Assembly: GCA_964586985.1 (NCBI GenBank)
Contig: CAZPJX010000098.1
Span: 1-11,327, forward strand
Length of the DNA stretch: 11,327 nt
Direction of reading: 5' to 3'
Origin: Gemmatimonas sp964586985
GTDB lineage: Bacteria; Gemmatimonadota; Gemmatimonadetes; Gemmatimonadales; Gemmatimonadaceae
The position numbers and the translations under genes are program-made. Below are positions 1-7,035 of this stretch, one piece after another. Below the pieces are notes generated by a model, which saw only the letters and a program-made list of their open reading frames with translations, was not told the origin of the DNA and did no database searches. The first letter of the stretch is position 1; every line of letters begins with the position of its first letter.

Positions 1-487
1 GGGAGAGTACTCGCAGCTGGCGACGGTAGCTAAGTACGAACAGTGCGAGCAGTGCCACGGTCGCCATTGGCCAGCCGAGCACCACGACCCACTGTACAGC
101 CCGTGGTGCCGCCGCGATCTGGTCAGCGCTCCATCTTGCCATGCCGCGAACAGTTCCCTCGGCACGGGTCAAGGCGGCCTGCGCGAGGAAGCCCACCCGT
201 TCCAGCGGACTGACCGCCACCCAACCCTCTTCACCCACGCGGACCTCAGTGAACGAAGTCGGAGGCACAAACGGCTCTGGCGCTTGTGACATGCGGACGG
301 GGAGCAGCAGGGTTACCAGGCAGGTGGTGGCCAGCGCTACCGCCCAGATGAACCGCGCGGGCATGGCACGCCCTGCCAGGCGCTGGACGAAGGCCGCGAT
401 GATCGCAAGGCTCGTTGCTACAAGCACACTGGTCGTCATCATGGCGATGGTGAGGGTCGCCACTCCACCGAGTGTCAGGTCGCTCAT
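1..487 (-). CDS. BlaR1-like M56-family membrane sensor protease, N-terminal part (runs off the window)
   Basis: The frame opens at an ATG (485-487) and stays open to position 1, so only about 162 N-terminal residues are visible. Three hydrophobic segments fit membrane helices: roughly residues 5-32, 41-58 (in RFIWAVALATTCLVTLLLPV) and 131-154, the last followed by a basic SYRRQ stretch. A basic residue and tryptophan just before the second helix are typical of M56/BlaR1 N-terminal domains. The ATG overlaps the stop codon of the upstream BlaI-type gene (ATGA), the classic BlaI-BlaR1 arrangement. In known systems the membrane protease senses an inducer such as a beta-lactam and causes removal of the repressor. 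The zinc-binding HEXXH motif and any sensor domain lie beyond the window, so catalytic competence and ligand are unknown. The family call rests on topology and partnership. Confidence 0.8.
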   Translation of the reverse strand, partial: MSDLTLGGVATLTIAMMTTSVLVATSLAIIAAFVQRLAGRAMPARFIWAVALATTCLVTLLLPVRMSQAPEPFVPPTSFTEVRVGEEGWVAVSPLERVGFLAQAALTRAEGTVRGMARWSADQIAAAPRAVQWVVVLGWPMATVALLALFVLSYRRQLRVLS

Positions 488-858
488 GGTTCCGTTCCCA
501 GGCGTTCTGCGAGCAGTGCACGCATGCGCTCCAGTTCGTCGCGACTGACGTTGCGGTCGCTCACAAGCTGAGCGAACATGCGTTCCGCCGAGCCCGCGAA
601 GATTGCGTCGCGGATCCGGCTGATCGCAGAGCGGCCGGCCCGGTCCGCCGCCACGGTGGGATAGTACCGATACGCTCGACCCTCCGGCTCATGGCGTACG
701 TAGCCCTTGTCTTCGAGCGTTTGCAGTGCGGAGAGTACCGACGTGTAGGCCAGATCCTCGTCCAGGGTGTCACGGACACCGGCAACGGTGGCGGAGCCAA
801 GTCGCCAGAGCACGGACATCACGGCGAGTTCACGCGGAGGGAAATGATAGTCGGTCAT
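484..858 (-). CDS. BlaI/MecI/CopY-family winged-helix transcriptional repressor
   Basis: This 124-residue protein has the normal length of the family. Residues 5-70 form the winged helix: PPRELAVMSVLWRLG opens the domain, a recognition-helix region follows (AYTSVLSALQTLEDKGYV, 37-54), and the wing is HEPEGRAYRYYP (56-67). The remaining 55 residues are helical and should be the dimerisation region. BlaI proteins repress their own operon as dimers until a partner M56 protease inactivates them; the partner gene starts inside this gene's stop codon. Upstream lies a strong promoter with two inverted repeats placed for autorepression. No clear Shine-Dalgarno precedes the ATG, and the predicted transcript would have a leader of about 75 bases. 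The regulated resistance or stress function cannot be read from the window. Family assignment is secure. Confidence 0.93.
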   Translation of the reverse strand: MTDYHFPPRELAVMSVLWRLGSATVAGVRDTLDEDLAYTSVLSALQTLEDKGYVRHEPEGRAYRYYPTVAADRAGRSAISRIRDAIFAGSAERMFAQLVSDRNVSRDELERMRALLAERLGTEP

Positions 859-924
859 CGGGCAGCGGGTGGGGCACTTACGGAGAGAGACCCTGGGGCG
901 CGGAACAGCGGGAGAGCATGGAGA

Positions 925-940
925 TACTGAAGTTCCAGTA
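925..940. promoter_or_regulatory. Probable BlaI-type operator, downstream copy
   Basis: TACTGAAGTTCCAGTA is a perfect inverted repeat, TACTG-N6-CAGTA. It abuts the last base of the -10 element and covers the predicted start of transcription, so a bound repressor would block initiation. The same ACTG-N6-CAGT core recurs 42 bp away. Assignment to the neighbouring BlaI-type protein is inference from position and symmetry. Confidence 0.7.
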
Positions 941-968
941 GTATTGGGTGACCGTCCCGGTTTGTCAA
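940..968 (-). promoter_or_regulatory. Sigma70-type promoter of the blaI-M56 operon
   Basis: On the minus strand a perfect -35 hexamer TTGACA (968 down to 963) is followed by a 17-base spacer and AATACT (945 down to 940), matching four of six -10 consensus positions. Transcription should start near 933, about 75 bases before the BlaI start codon. The two ACTG-N6-CAGT repeats border and overlap these elements. Confidence 0.75.
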
Positions 969-982
969 CTGCTTTTTCAGTA
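967..982. promoter_or_regulatory. Probable BlaI-type operator, upstream copy
   Basis: AACTGCTTTTTCAGTA contains ACTG-N6-CAGT, the same half-sites and spacing as the repeat at 925-940. It overlaps the upstream edge of the -35 hexamer. The start-to-start distance of 42 bp is close to four helical turns, which would put two repressor dimers on the same face of the DNA. Confidence 0.68.
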
Positions 983-1041
983 GTTGCAATCGCAAAGGAG
1001 CCGAAGCGTGTCCGGGTCCTTTACCACTGCGCCGCGCGGAC

Positions 1042-2094
1042 CTACTGCAGCTGGATATAGAGAGGCACGGGCCAGAGGCGCAGGATCGCTTCCCGCGAGG
1101 TCCGCGGATTGTCGTTCTTGGGTTTGGTGAACTGTTTCCAGCCTGCGAACTGCACGGGCTCCTTCTTGATATAGCTGTAGTAGGAATCGCGCTTGAGCCA
1201 GGGGGCCCCGAAACCATCCATCTGGATCACCACCTGCACGCGCGGGTCAAGCTTGATGTTCCGATAGTTGGTGAGGCCGCGCTGCGTGAATCGATGAACC
1301 ACCAGCACCTTGGGGGGCAGGTGATACTTCTCGACGAGATCTGCAAGAAACCGGATGGCGTAGTTGATGTCCTCGGCGTCGTAGCTCCCCACCCGCTTGC
1401 CGGGAATGCCGCCAGTTCGCTTCATGGCGAATTCCGGATCGATTCCGAGATGTACATCGGGACGCATCAGGAACTTCTCGATCCAGGGGAGTTCTTCCGG
1501 CAGTGTGCTCTGTCCAATCTGCAGATCCACGAAGAGCAGTGCGTTCCGGCTCTTCGCCCACCCATACACCTTCTCGATCATCGCACTGTCCATACGTGTG
1601 CGATACTTGCCGCTGGGTCCGGGATGCGGGTTCGCCACTTCCGCGATCAGGTGCAGGGCCGGCTGCACAGGGGTCTTGGGGTCCGCCCGATTCCACGCGC
1701 TCACTTCCTCGTCGAGACGGCGCAGCATGTCCTGGGGTTCGAACTCGCCAAGGATTCCCATGCGCGTGCTGAGCGGATTGCCATAGAACGCGATGATTCG
1801 CTTGTTCGGCAGGATGGCGTTGGGAAGTGGCGCGGGCATGCGCGGTGGCCAGAGGGAGTCGAGGTCGCTGCCGGTGCCACGGAATGCCAGGTGCCGGTCG
1901 CCCGACTGTGAGCCCAATGCACCGGCTGGCCGCCGTTTCACACTGTCCTGCGCAGCCGCGCTCCTGGTCGATGCCCCGGATGCGGGCACGGGGGTGGCCG
2001 TGGATGACTGGGCGGACATCGCCGCGGGAGTGCACCACGACACGCCGAGGAGGGTTGTCAGGATCGTGCGTGCGGGTAGGGAAAGTGGGCGCAT
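1042..2094 (-). CDS. Secreted protein of unknown function, probable TIM-barrel-like fold
   Basis: I do not recognise a named family. Residues 1-28 form a signal peptide (basic start, hydrophobic core LTTLLGVSW, likely cleavage after MSA), followed by a Ser/Thr/Ala/Pro-rich linker to about residue 95. The folded part (98-345) alternates strand-like and helix-like segments: IIAFYGNPL (100-108), ALHLIAEV (146-153), ALLFVDLQ (185-192), VHLGIDPEF (214-222), VLVVHRF (263-269), VQVVIQMDGFG (286-296) and VQFAGW (314-319). Acidic residues at strand ends (D190, D219, E221, D293) resemble the active-site layout of glycosidase-type barrels; this is inference. It is last in the acyltransferase-mtgA-DUF4403 operon, 38 bp after the lipoprotein gene, so an envelope role is plausible. 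No strong Shine-Dalgarno precedes the ATG. Confidence 0.8.
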   Translation of the reverse strand: MRPLSLPARTILTTLLGVSWCTPAAMSAQSSTATPVPASGASTRSAAAQDSVKRRPAGALGSQSGDRHLAFRGTGSDLDSLWPPRMPAPLPNAILPNKRIIAFYGNPLSTRMGILGEFEPQDMLRRLDEEVSAWNRADPKTPVQPALHLIAEVANPHPGPSGKYRTRMDSAMIEKVYGWAKSRNALLFVDLQIGQSTLPEELPWIEKFLMRPDVHLGIDPEFAMKRTGGIPGKRVGSYDAEDINYAIRFLADLVEKYHLPPKVLVVHRFTQRGLTNYRNIKLDPRVQVVIQMDGFGAPWLKRDSYYSYIKKEPVQFAGWKQFTKPKNDNPRTSREAILRLWPVPLYIQLQ

Positions 2095-2132
2095 CTTGGG
2101 GGACGGGAATGACCGGAGGATGGAGCTGCAGA

Positions 2133-3716
2133 CTAGCGTCGTGGTGACCCGCTACCAACCCCGCGCCGGATGGGCCGATCGATGTCCAGCGCGAGGTGAC
2201 CGGCGGCTTCGGCGCGCACCACCAGCCAGCGGGGATGAACGATGACGTCCATGAGGCGACCGGTGGTGACGGTGCCGGAGAGTTGTACCCCGTCGGTGAG
2301 GTCTCGATTCAGGGCCCCCTCCACTCGCGCCCGGGTTTCCTCGAGGGCGGAGTCCAAGGGGAACCGCGCACTCGCCCGCAGGCGTTCGAGGAAGTCGCTC
2401 TTCTTGAGCCACGCGAGGCCGGCCACGAGGGCATCGCTGGTGGCCACGTCGAAATCCAGATCGGAGACGACCAGGGCTCGTGCCTTGTGATCAATGGTCG
2501 GGGTGCCCACGAGATACCCCGTGCCGCGCACCCCGCCGCCCACGGTCACCGCAAGCACCACGCGACCGTCGCCGAGCGGATAGAGTCGAATGGAATCGAT
2601 CACTACCGTCCGCCCCAATCGAAAGAAGCGACGTGATCCGAGTTGCGACTGCATCATCGCGCTGGCGTCCCGGTAGTCGAGCAGCCCTTCAATGAACAGG
2701 CGCGCGCTGTCGCCGATCGCGGTGTGTGATGGGGTGAGGCGGGGCAGCGGAATATAGAGCTGCTCGGGCTCCGGTCCGGTGATCAGGCGCGGATGGGCCC
2801 ACAGCCGAACATCCGCAACGAGCATATCGCCTTCAAGGGATACATCTCCCACGCGGAGGCGTTCCGGTTTGAGTTGGAGCCAGAGACTGTCGGTGACGCG
2901 AATATTGCGCTGCATGGCCCGGAACCACGTGCTCACACGGCTCCGGACGTCGATGCGCCCAATGCGCCGGTCGACGGATGGCAGACGTGAGTTGATCTGT
3001 GGCCGCACGGCCTTCGTGATGTGGCTCGTGACGTCGAAGCCCATGAAGGTGACCCGACAGATGTCGCGTTCGGTGCTCGTCAGCGGCGTGACCGAGGTGA
3101 CCCGGCTGCGGGTCGCGAGTTTCCAGTTCTGTGTGAGGGAAATGTCACTGCGAAGAACGACTCGCACGCGAGGGCGCGGCTGGTTGTTACCGCCCTGCGC
3201 TTGCCCGCAACCGGCACTCAGGGTTGGTCCGATGATCGGACGAAACCAGGCGCGCGCCTCATACGAGACAATGGTTTCGAGGATCATCGTTCCCTGTTCC
3301 ACACGCACGGTAAATGGTGAACGTGTGGCCTCGAAGGCAATGAGCCTGCGGGAATTCCCGTCAATCGGGATACGTGTGTTCCGATCGCCGAAGCGCCGTG
3401 GCACGGCCGCTTCAAGCGCGCTGCGCAGCGGCTCGATGGCATAGCGTACTGGTGCATCGACGACCGAGGCGTCGAGCGTCGGCAAGGTCGGAACGATGTA
3501 GTTCCCGGCCTTCGCCGTCGGCAATGCCGGAGCGAGTGCGTCGGGCGTGCATCCCTGGAGCAGGAGCACGAGCAGCAGGAACACGAGAAGCTCCGGGAGC
3601 TGCGGTAGACTACTCGCTCTGGCCCTGCCTATTCGCCGCGTGCTCATGGCGCGCTGGCTGGTGAACGGTCGCGCCGCGCGCGGCGCCGGGGTGGGGTGCA
3701 TCGACAGCGTGGTCAC
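2133..3716 (-). CDS. DUF4403-family lipoprotein
   Basis: The 527-residue product matches my recollection of DUF4403 proteins in length and pattern: a lipoprotein signal, a proline-rich linker, then two long halves of amphipathic beta strands. The hydrophobic run LLVFLLLVLLLQGC ends at Cys56 (numbered from the GTG), a usable although not ideal lipobox. The GTG at 3716 lies 7 bp after the mtgA stop, which favours translational coupling, but it leaves a 42-residue segment before the hydrophobic core. The ATG at 3647 would give a more normal 19-residue segment and is an alternative start. Near the C-terminus, SQLGSRRFFRLG and the GYLVGTPTID strand pair are followed by a helical stretch and another beta region. 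A lipid-binding tubular fold is conceivable but unproven. Its operon partners build the envelope. Confidence 0.82.
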   Translation of the reverse strand: MTTLSMHPTPAPRAARPFTSQRAMSTRRIGRARASSLPQLPELLVFLLLVLLLQGCTPDALAPALPTAKAGNYIVPTLPTLDASVVDAPVRYAIEPLRSALEAAVPRRFGDRNTRIPIDGNSRRLIAFEATRSPFTVRVEQGTMILETIVSYEARAWFRPIIGPTLSAGCGQAQGGNNQPRPRVRVVLRSDISLTQNWKLATRSRVTSVTPLTSTERDICRVTFMGFDVTSHITKAVRPQINSRLPSVDRRIGRIDVRSRVSTWFRAMQRNIRVTDSLWLQLKPERLRVGDVSLEGDMLVADVRLWAHPRLITGPEPEQLYIPLPRLTPSHTAIGDSARLFIEGLLDYRDASAMMQSQLGSRRFFRLGRTVVIDSIRLYPLGDGRVVLAVTVGGGVRGTGYLVGTPTIDHKARALVVSDLDFDVATSDALVAGLAWLKKSDFLERLRASARFPLDSALEETRARVEGALNRDLTDGVQLSGTVTTGRLMDVIVHPRWLVVRAEAAGHLALDIDRPIRRGVGSGSPRR

Positions 3717-3723
3717 GGAACGC

Positions 3724-4476
3724 TCACATACGGCGCGCGGCTGGCCGCGGACGTGGGGCTGATGACGGAGGCATGACCTTGGGCGCAGGATACTGCATGC
3801 GAGCGAGGATCGTCACGGCGCGGTTACCGGCGATGCGCCCGTTGGCAGGCCACCGACGCGGCGCGGGAAGAATGGCCGCCATGCGTGCGGCCTCCTCTCT
3901 GGTCAGGGCTCGCGCGCTCTTGCCAAACTGCGCACGGGCACCTGCCTCAGCGCCGAACGCATTCGGTCCCCACTCGGCGAGATTCAGGTACAGATCGAGA
4001 ATGCGCTCCTTGCTCAACAGCGCGTCCATGGTCAATGCGAGATAGGCTTCCAGCCCTTTGCGCACGAAGGATCGACCATTCCACAAAAAGATGTTCTTGA
4101 CGACCTGCTGGGTGAGGGTCGACGCTCCACGCAGGCGACCGCCCCGACGTCGTCGCTCAAGCGCCTTCTCGATCTCCACGAAGTCGATGCCGCTGTGGAG
4201 ATAGAACCGGTCATCCTCCGAGGCGAGCACCGCGCGCCGCAGGGCGGGCGCGAAACCGCTTCTCGCGATGGGGTCGTGCGCCGGCCAGATGGGGCGCTCT
4301 CCGTTGGCGACACGACTGGCAACGCGAGCGAGCATGACCATGGTGATCGGCGGATTGACGAGGCCGAGTGCGAGAATGCACGGGATCGGCGCCAGAGCCA
4401 GCATGACGCAAAGGAGCAGGGCCCGTTTCACCCAACGCGCCGAGCGAGACTGTCGGATCGCGGGGCGCGCGTTCAT
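3724..4476 (-). CDS. mtgA: Monofunctional peptidoglycan glycosyltransferase (GT51)
   Basis: The enzyme polymerises lipid II into glycan strands at the outer face of the inner membrane. A basic N-terminus and one membrane helix (about 19-41) anchor it. All main GT51 motifs are visible: SEDDRFYLHSGID (86-98) with catalytic Glu87, GASTLTQQVVKN (117-128), RKGLE (139-143) with the second glutamate Glu143, and KERILDLYLNLAEWG (156-170). In the last motif the usual ILE is ILD, a conservative change. No transpeptidase domain follows, and the 250-residue length fits MtgA. A Pro/Arg-rich tail covers the last 20 residues. The ATG overlaps the stop of the acyltransferase gene (ATGA), so glycan and lipid A enzymes are co-expressed. 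Confidence 0.95.
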   Translation of the reverse strand: MNARPAIRQSRSARWVKRALLLCVMLALAPIPCILALGLVNPPITMVMLARVASRVANGERPIWPAHDPIARSGFAPALRRAVLASEDDRFYLHSGIDFVEIEKALERRRRGGRLRGASTLTQQVVKNIFLWNGRSFVRKGLEAYLALTMDALLSKERILDLYLNLAEWGPNAFGAEAGARAQFGKSARALTREEAARMAAILPAPRRWPANGRIAGNRAVTILARMQYPAPKVMPPSSAPRPRPAARRM

Positions 4477-5411
4477 GGCTCCCGCAGATGCGCTGGAGTG
4501 TCCGGCGGTTGGCGACGCCAGCGGCGATGCTGCCAGAAGTACTGCTCTGGATATTCGCGAATCCGTGCTTCGAGCATCTGGGTGAACCGGAGAACGATCG
4601 CATCCACGTCGGCCTCACGATCCCCTGTCGCGGTGAACTCCACCGGCTCGATGAGCAGGGCATACCGGCCGCTCGGTTGCCTCACCGAGACCACGAACAC
4701 CATCGGCGCACCCGAGCGAAGTGCAAAGACCGCGGGGCCGCGGGGAGTCTTTGCCGGGCGACCGAAGAACGGGACAAATGTGCTGGCAAGGCCAAGGGCG
4801 TCATGGTCGGCCAGGAAGCCCACGACGCGGTTTGCTCGCAGGGAACGCGGTGTGCGTCTGACGGCATCGCGGTCGTGCACCACCGCAATTCCCATCTGGC
4901 TGCGCATCTGGTGGACGTAATGCTCGAAGATCGGGTTGGCCATGCCGCGCACAACCGCATCGACCGGGATGCCTCTCGCAGCGAGGTAATAGCCGCCGAA
5001 TTCCCAGTTCCCGAGGTGGCCCGCGACCAGAATCAATCCATTCCCGGCCGCCAGAGCCTGATCTATGAATTCCCAGCCCTCAACACGCTCCATTCGGGCG
5101 AGTAACTCCTCGCGTGGCGTGCCCGGAAAGACAGCCGTCTCGATGGACGTGCGCCCGAAGCTCTCGTAGGATCGGACGGCGAGGTCCGCTACCTCTGCTG
5201 GCGAGCACTCGGGAAAGGCCGCCGCGATCTGCCGCGAGGTGACACCACGGCGGATGCCCAGCGGCCAGTAGGCGAAACGTCCGAGTCGCCCACCAATCCA
5301 GCTCGCTGTTCGCCATCCCAGCGAACGCAGCACGGCCACCACAAGACGGGTGGTCACATACTCGAGCCGATGCGAGAGTGTGGGGATGCGGGGCGATGCG
5401 GGTTCGGTCAT
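4473..5411 (-). CDS. Lipid A biosynthesis acyltransferase (LpxL/HtrB/MsbB family)
   Basis: This 312-residue protein has the usual family length. It carries the catalytic HX4E motif in GHLGNWEFGG (131-140; His132, Glu137), followed by the conserved segment that begins ARGIPVDAVVR and the MANPIFEHYVHQMR region. The C-terminus EYPEQYFWQHRRWRR is typical of the family. A hydrophobic stretch near residues 20-45 should hold it to the inner membrane. Family members move a secondary acyl chain from acyl-ACP onto lipid A precursors; which chain and position cannot be told here. It is the first gene of a minus-strand operon with mtgA, DUF4403 and a secreted protein. Its start is 59 bp from a divergent CDF transporter gene. 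No clear Shine-Dalgarno precedes the ATG. Confidence 0.93.
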   Translation of the reverse strand: MTEPASPRIPTLSHRLEYVTTRLVVAVLRSLGWRTASWIGGRLGRFAYWPLGIRRGVTSRQIAAAFPECSPAEVADLAVRSYESFGRTSIETAVFPGTPREELLARMERVEGWEFIDQALAAGNGLILVAGHLGNWEFGGYYLAARGIPVDAVVRGMANPIFEHYVHQMRSQMGIAVVHDRDAVRRTPRSLRANRVVGFLADHDALGLASTFVPFFGRPAKTPRGPAVFALRSGAPMVFVVSVRQPSGRYALLIEPVEFTATGDREADVDAIVLRFTQMLEARIREYPEQYFWQHRRWRRQPPDTPAHLREP

Positions 5412-5458
5412 GCGAGACGGAATCTAACGCGCGCGCTCCGATGCTCATGGGCCTGTGC

Positions 5459-5464
5459 CATATT
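5459..5464 (+). promoter_or_regulatory. Candidate extended -10 element of the CDF transporter gene
   Basis: TGcCATATT reads as an extended -10 (TGn plus a hexamer with four of six matches). It would place the start of transcription at about 5471, the A of the proposed ATG, giving a leaderless message. No good -35 hexamer is present, so this is tentative. Confidence 0.3.
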
Positions 5465-5470
5465 GTGAGG

Positions 5471-6538
5471 ATGAGCGTTACACCACCACCCTCCGGGACC
5501 CCGCGGAACTCGGGCATGGCTGCCTCCGAGGCGGAAGCCTCGACGGTGGGCAATGGAGGTGATGGCGGTGTCGGGCTCGAAGGGGATGGGACCGGAGGGG
5601 CGTCCACACAACGCCCGGTCTCACGGTTTGGGGGCATCACGGTGTCTGACCGTGGCATGTCAGGTGTGTCTGCCCAGCGGATCACGCAGCTGGGGCTGGT
5701 CATCAATGCGCTGCTCGCGGTGGTGAAGCTGGTGGCGGGTATTGTGGGTAATGCCTACGCCCTGGTGGCCGATGCGATCGAGAGTTCCATCGATATGCTG
5801 GGCTCGCTGGTGGTGTGGAGCGGCCTCCGTATAGCCAGCCGTGACCCGGATGAGCGGTATCCCTTCGGCTACGGGCGCGCCGAGGCGCTTGCGGGGGCCG
5901 TCGTGGGGGCATTGATGCTGGGTGCTGCGGCGGGCATCGCTGTGGAAGCCGTCGAGGCGATCCGCACACCGCATCGCGCGCCAGCGCCGTGGACGCTCGT
6001 GGTGCTCGTGCTGGTTATCGTGATCAAGGAGCTGCTGGCAAAGCGCGTGTTGGAGGTGGGCACCGAGACCGGAAGCCTTGCTGTGGCAGCGGATGCACAG
6101 CATCATCGTTCTGATGCGATCACGTCCGGGGCCGCATTCATCGGGATCGCCGTGGCACTCATCGGCGGGCCGGGTTGGGAGGCGGCCGATGACTGGGCGG
6201 CGCTCGTTGCGGCCGGCGTGATCACCGTGAATGCCGGGCTGCTGCTGCGAACCGCTGCGCATGATCTCATGGATGGAGCGCCCGCGCGGACATTGCACGA
6301 CGATGTGACTCAAGCTGCTCTCGGCACGAGCGGTGTGTTGGCCATCGAGAAGCTCAAGATCCGAAAATCCGGCACCGCCTATTACGTCGATATTCATGTT
6401 CAGGCAGAACCGTCAATGTCGCTGCACGACGCGCATATTCTGTCGGGATGTGTCAAGTCAGCGATTCGCCGACGCATTCCGGCTGCTGCTGGCGTATTGA
6501 TTCACATGGAGCCGTTTGAGCCGACTGAGGAGGCGTGA
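5471..6538 (+). CDS. Cation diffusion facilitator (CDF) family metal transporter
   Basis: The protein has the CDF plan: membrane helices between about residues 72 and 260 and a cytoplasmic C-terminal domain (about 276-348). Metal-site signatures are ADAIESSIDML in helix 2 (Glu104, Asp108) and QHHRSDAITSG in helix 5 (His211, Asp215), with the family loop YPFGYGRAEA (130-139) after helix 2. The C-terminal domain ends in GVLIHMEPFE, with the usual histidine. Such proteins expel Zn2+, Fe2+, Mn2+ or similar ions by proton antiport. Site A is ExxxD rather than HxxxD or DxxxD, so the substrate cannot be assigned. The first 60 residues are Gly/Ser/Thr/Glu-rich and low in complexity. I chose ATG 5471 because it clears the divergent gene; GTG 5642 or ATG 5657 would remove the tail and remain possible. 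Confidence 0.92.
   Translation: MSVTPPPSGTPRNSGMAASEAEASTVGNGGDGGVGLEGDGTGGASTQRPVSRFGGITVSDRGMSGVSAQRITQLGLVINALLAVVKLVAGIVGNAYALVADAIESSIDMLGSLVVWSGLRIASRDPDERYPFGYGRAEALAGAVVGALMLGAAAGIAVEAVEAIRTPHRAPAPWTLVVLVLVIVIKELLAKRVLEVGTETGSLAVAADAQHHRSDAITSGAAFIGIAVALIGGPGWEAADDWAALVAAGVITVNAGLLLRTAAHDLMDGAPARTLHDDVTQAALGTSGVLAIEKLKIRKSGTAYYVDIHVQAEPSMSLHDAHILSGCVKSAIRRRIPAAAGVLIHMEPFEPTEEA
6527..6533 (+). promoter_or_regulatory. Strong Shine-Dalgarno of the FMN-binding protein gene
   Basis: GAGGAGG lies within the last codons of the CDF gene, four bases before ATG 6538. It is the clearest ribosome binding site in the window and favours ATG 6538 over the adjoining GTG 6535. Confidence 0.7.
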
Positions 6539-6990
6539 TGAACAGCGTTCTGCAGTTTCATGTCATGAGCACGGCCGAGTGCGAAGAACTGCTTGCCTCC
6601 CAATATGTGGGGCGCCTGGCCTATAGCTTCCGCGATCGGGTGGATATTGCTCCCGTCCACTATGTCTACCGCGATGGCTGGATCTATGGCCGTACCGGTT
6701 TGGGCACCAAGGTGGAGGTGCTTGCACATCATCCCTGGGTGGCGTTCGAGGTAGATCGAATCGATTCGCTGTATCGGTGGCGGAGCGTCGTCGTGCGCGG
6801 CCGGATCGAGATTCCTGATCCTGATGGGATTGCGCAGGAGCGTGAGCACTATGAGATCGGCGTCGCGGCGATGCGGTCGCTGGTGCCGACGGCCTTTTCG
6901 GAGAACGATCCAACGCCGGGGCGCGACATGGTGTTTCGTCTACCTACACATGAAATGACCGGGCGCGCGGCCGCAGAGCTGGGGACGTGA
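6538..6990 (+). CDS. Pyridoxamine 5'-phosphate oxidase-like FMN-binding split-barrel protein
   Basis: The 150-residue protein has the small flavin-binding split-barrel pattern (Pyridox_ox_2 type): MSTAECEELLASQYVGRLAYS (10-30), strands VDIAPVHYVYRDGWIYGRT (35-53), LGTKVEVLAHHPWVAFEVD (55-73) with the basic residue that usually contacts the flavin phosphate, and the strand WRSVVVRGRIEI (81-92). Members bind FMN, F420 or haem, and many have unknown substrates; true PdxH enzymes are longer and this is probably not one. The ATG shares its A with the CDF stop codon (TGATG), so the two genes should be translationally coupled. The gene ends 45 bp from a convergent neighbour. The link with metal export is unexplained. 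Confidence 0.87.
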   Translation: MNSVLQFHVMSTAECEELLASQYVGRLAYSFRDRVDIAPVHYVYRDGWIYGRTGLGTKVEVLAHHPWVAFEVDRIDSLYRWRSVVVRGRIEIPDPDGIAQEREHYEIGVAAMRSLVPTAFSENDPTPGRDMVFRLPTHEMTGRAAAELGT

Positions 6991-7035
6991 TACTGGTCTA
7001 GCCGGTGCTGTTGGCGCGCGTCGCCTAGAGGTGCC

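Noticed and set aside
1015..1042. Inverted repeat GGTCC-N18-GGACC as a terminator of the envelope operon
   Set aside because: Only 5 bp of stem around an 18-base loop and no T-run on the minus strand.
1294..1911. Long plus-strand reading frame opposite the secreted protein gene
   Set aside because: It is antisense to a gene with a signal peptide and a conserved-looking fold; its translation shows no family motif. It is a by-product of high GC content.
2779..3444. Plus-strand frame of 221 codons opposite the DUF4403 gene
   Set aside because: Arg/Ser-rich composition without motifs, wholly antisense to a convincing lipoprotein gene.
4195..4920. Plus-strand frame of 241 codons across mtgA and the acyltransferase gene
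   Set aside because: It overlaps two genes with clear catalytic motifs on the other strand and has no recognisable domain.
6991..7035. Terminator in the 45-bp convergent gap (TCTAG ... CTAGA)
   Set aside because: Five paired bases, a long loop and no T-run; not convincing for either strand.
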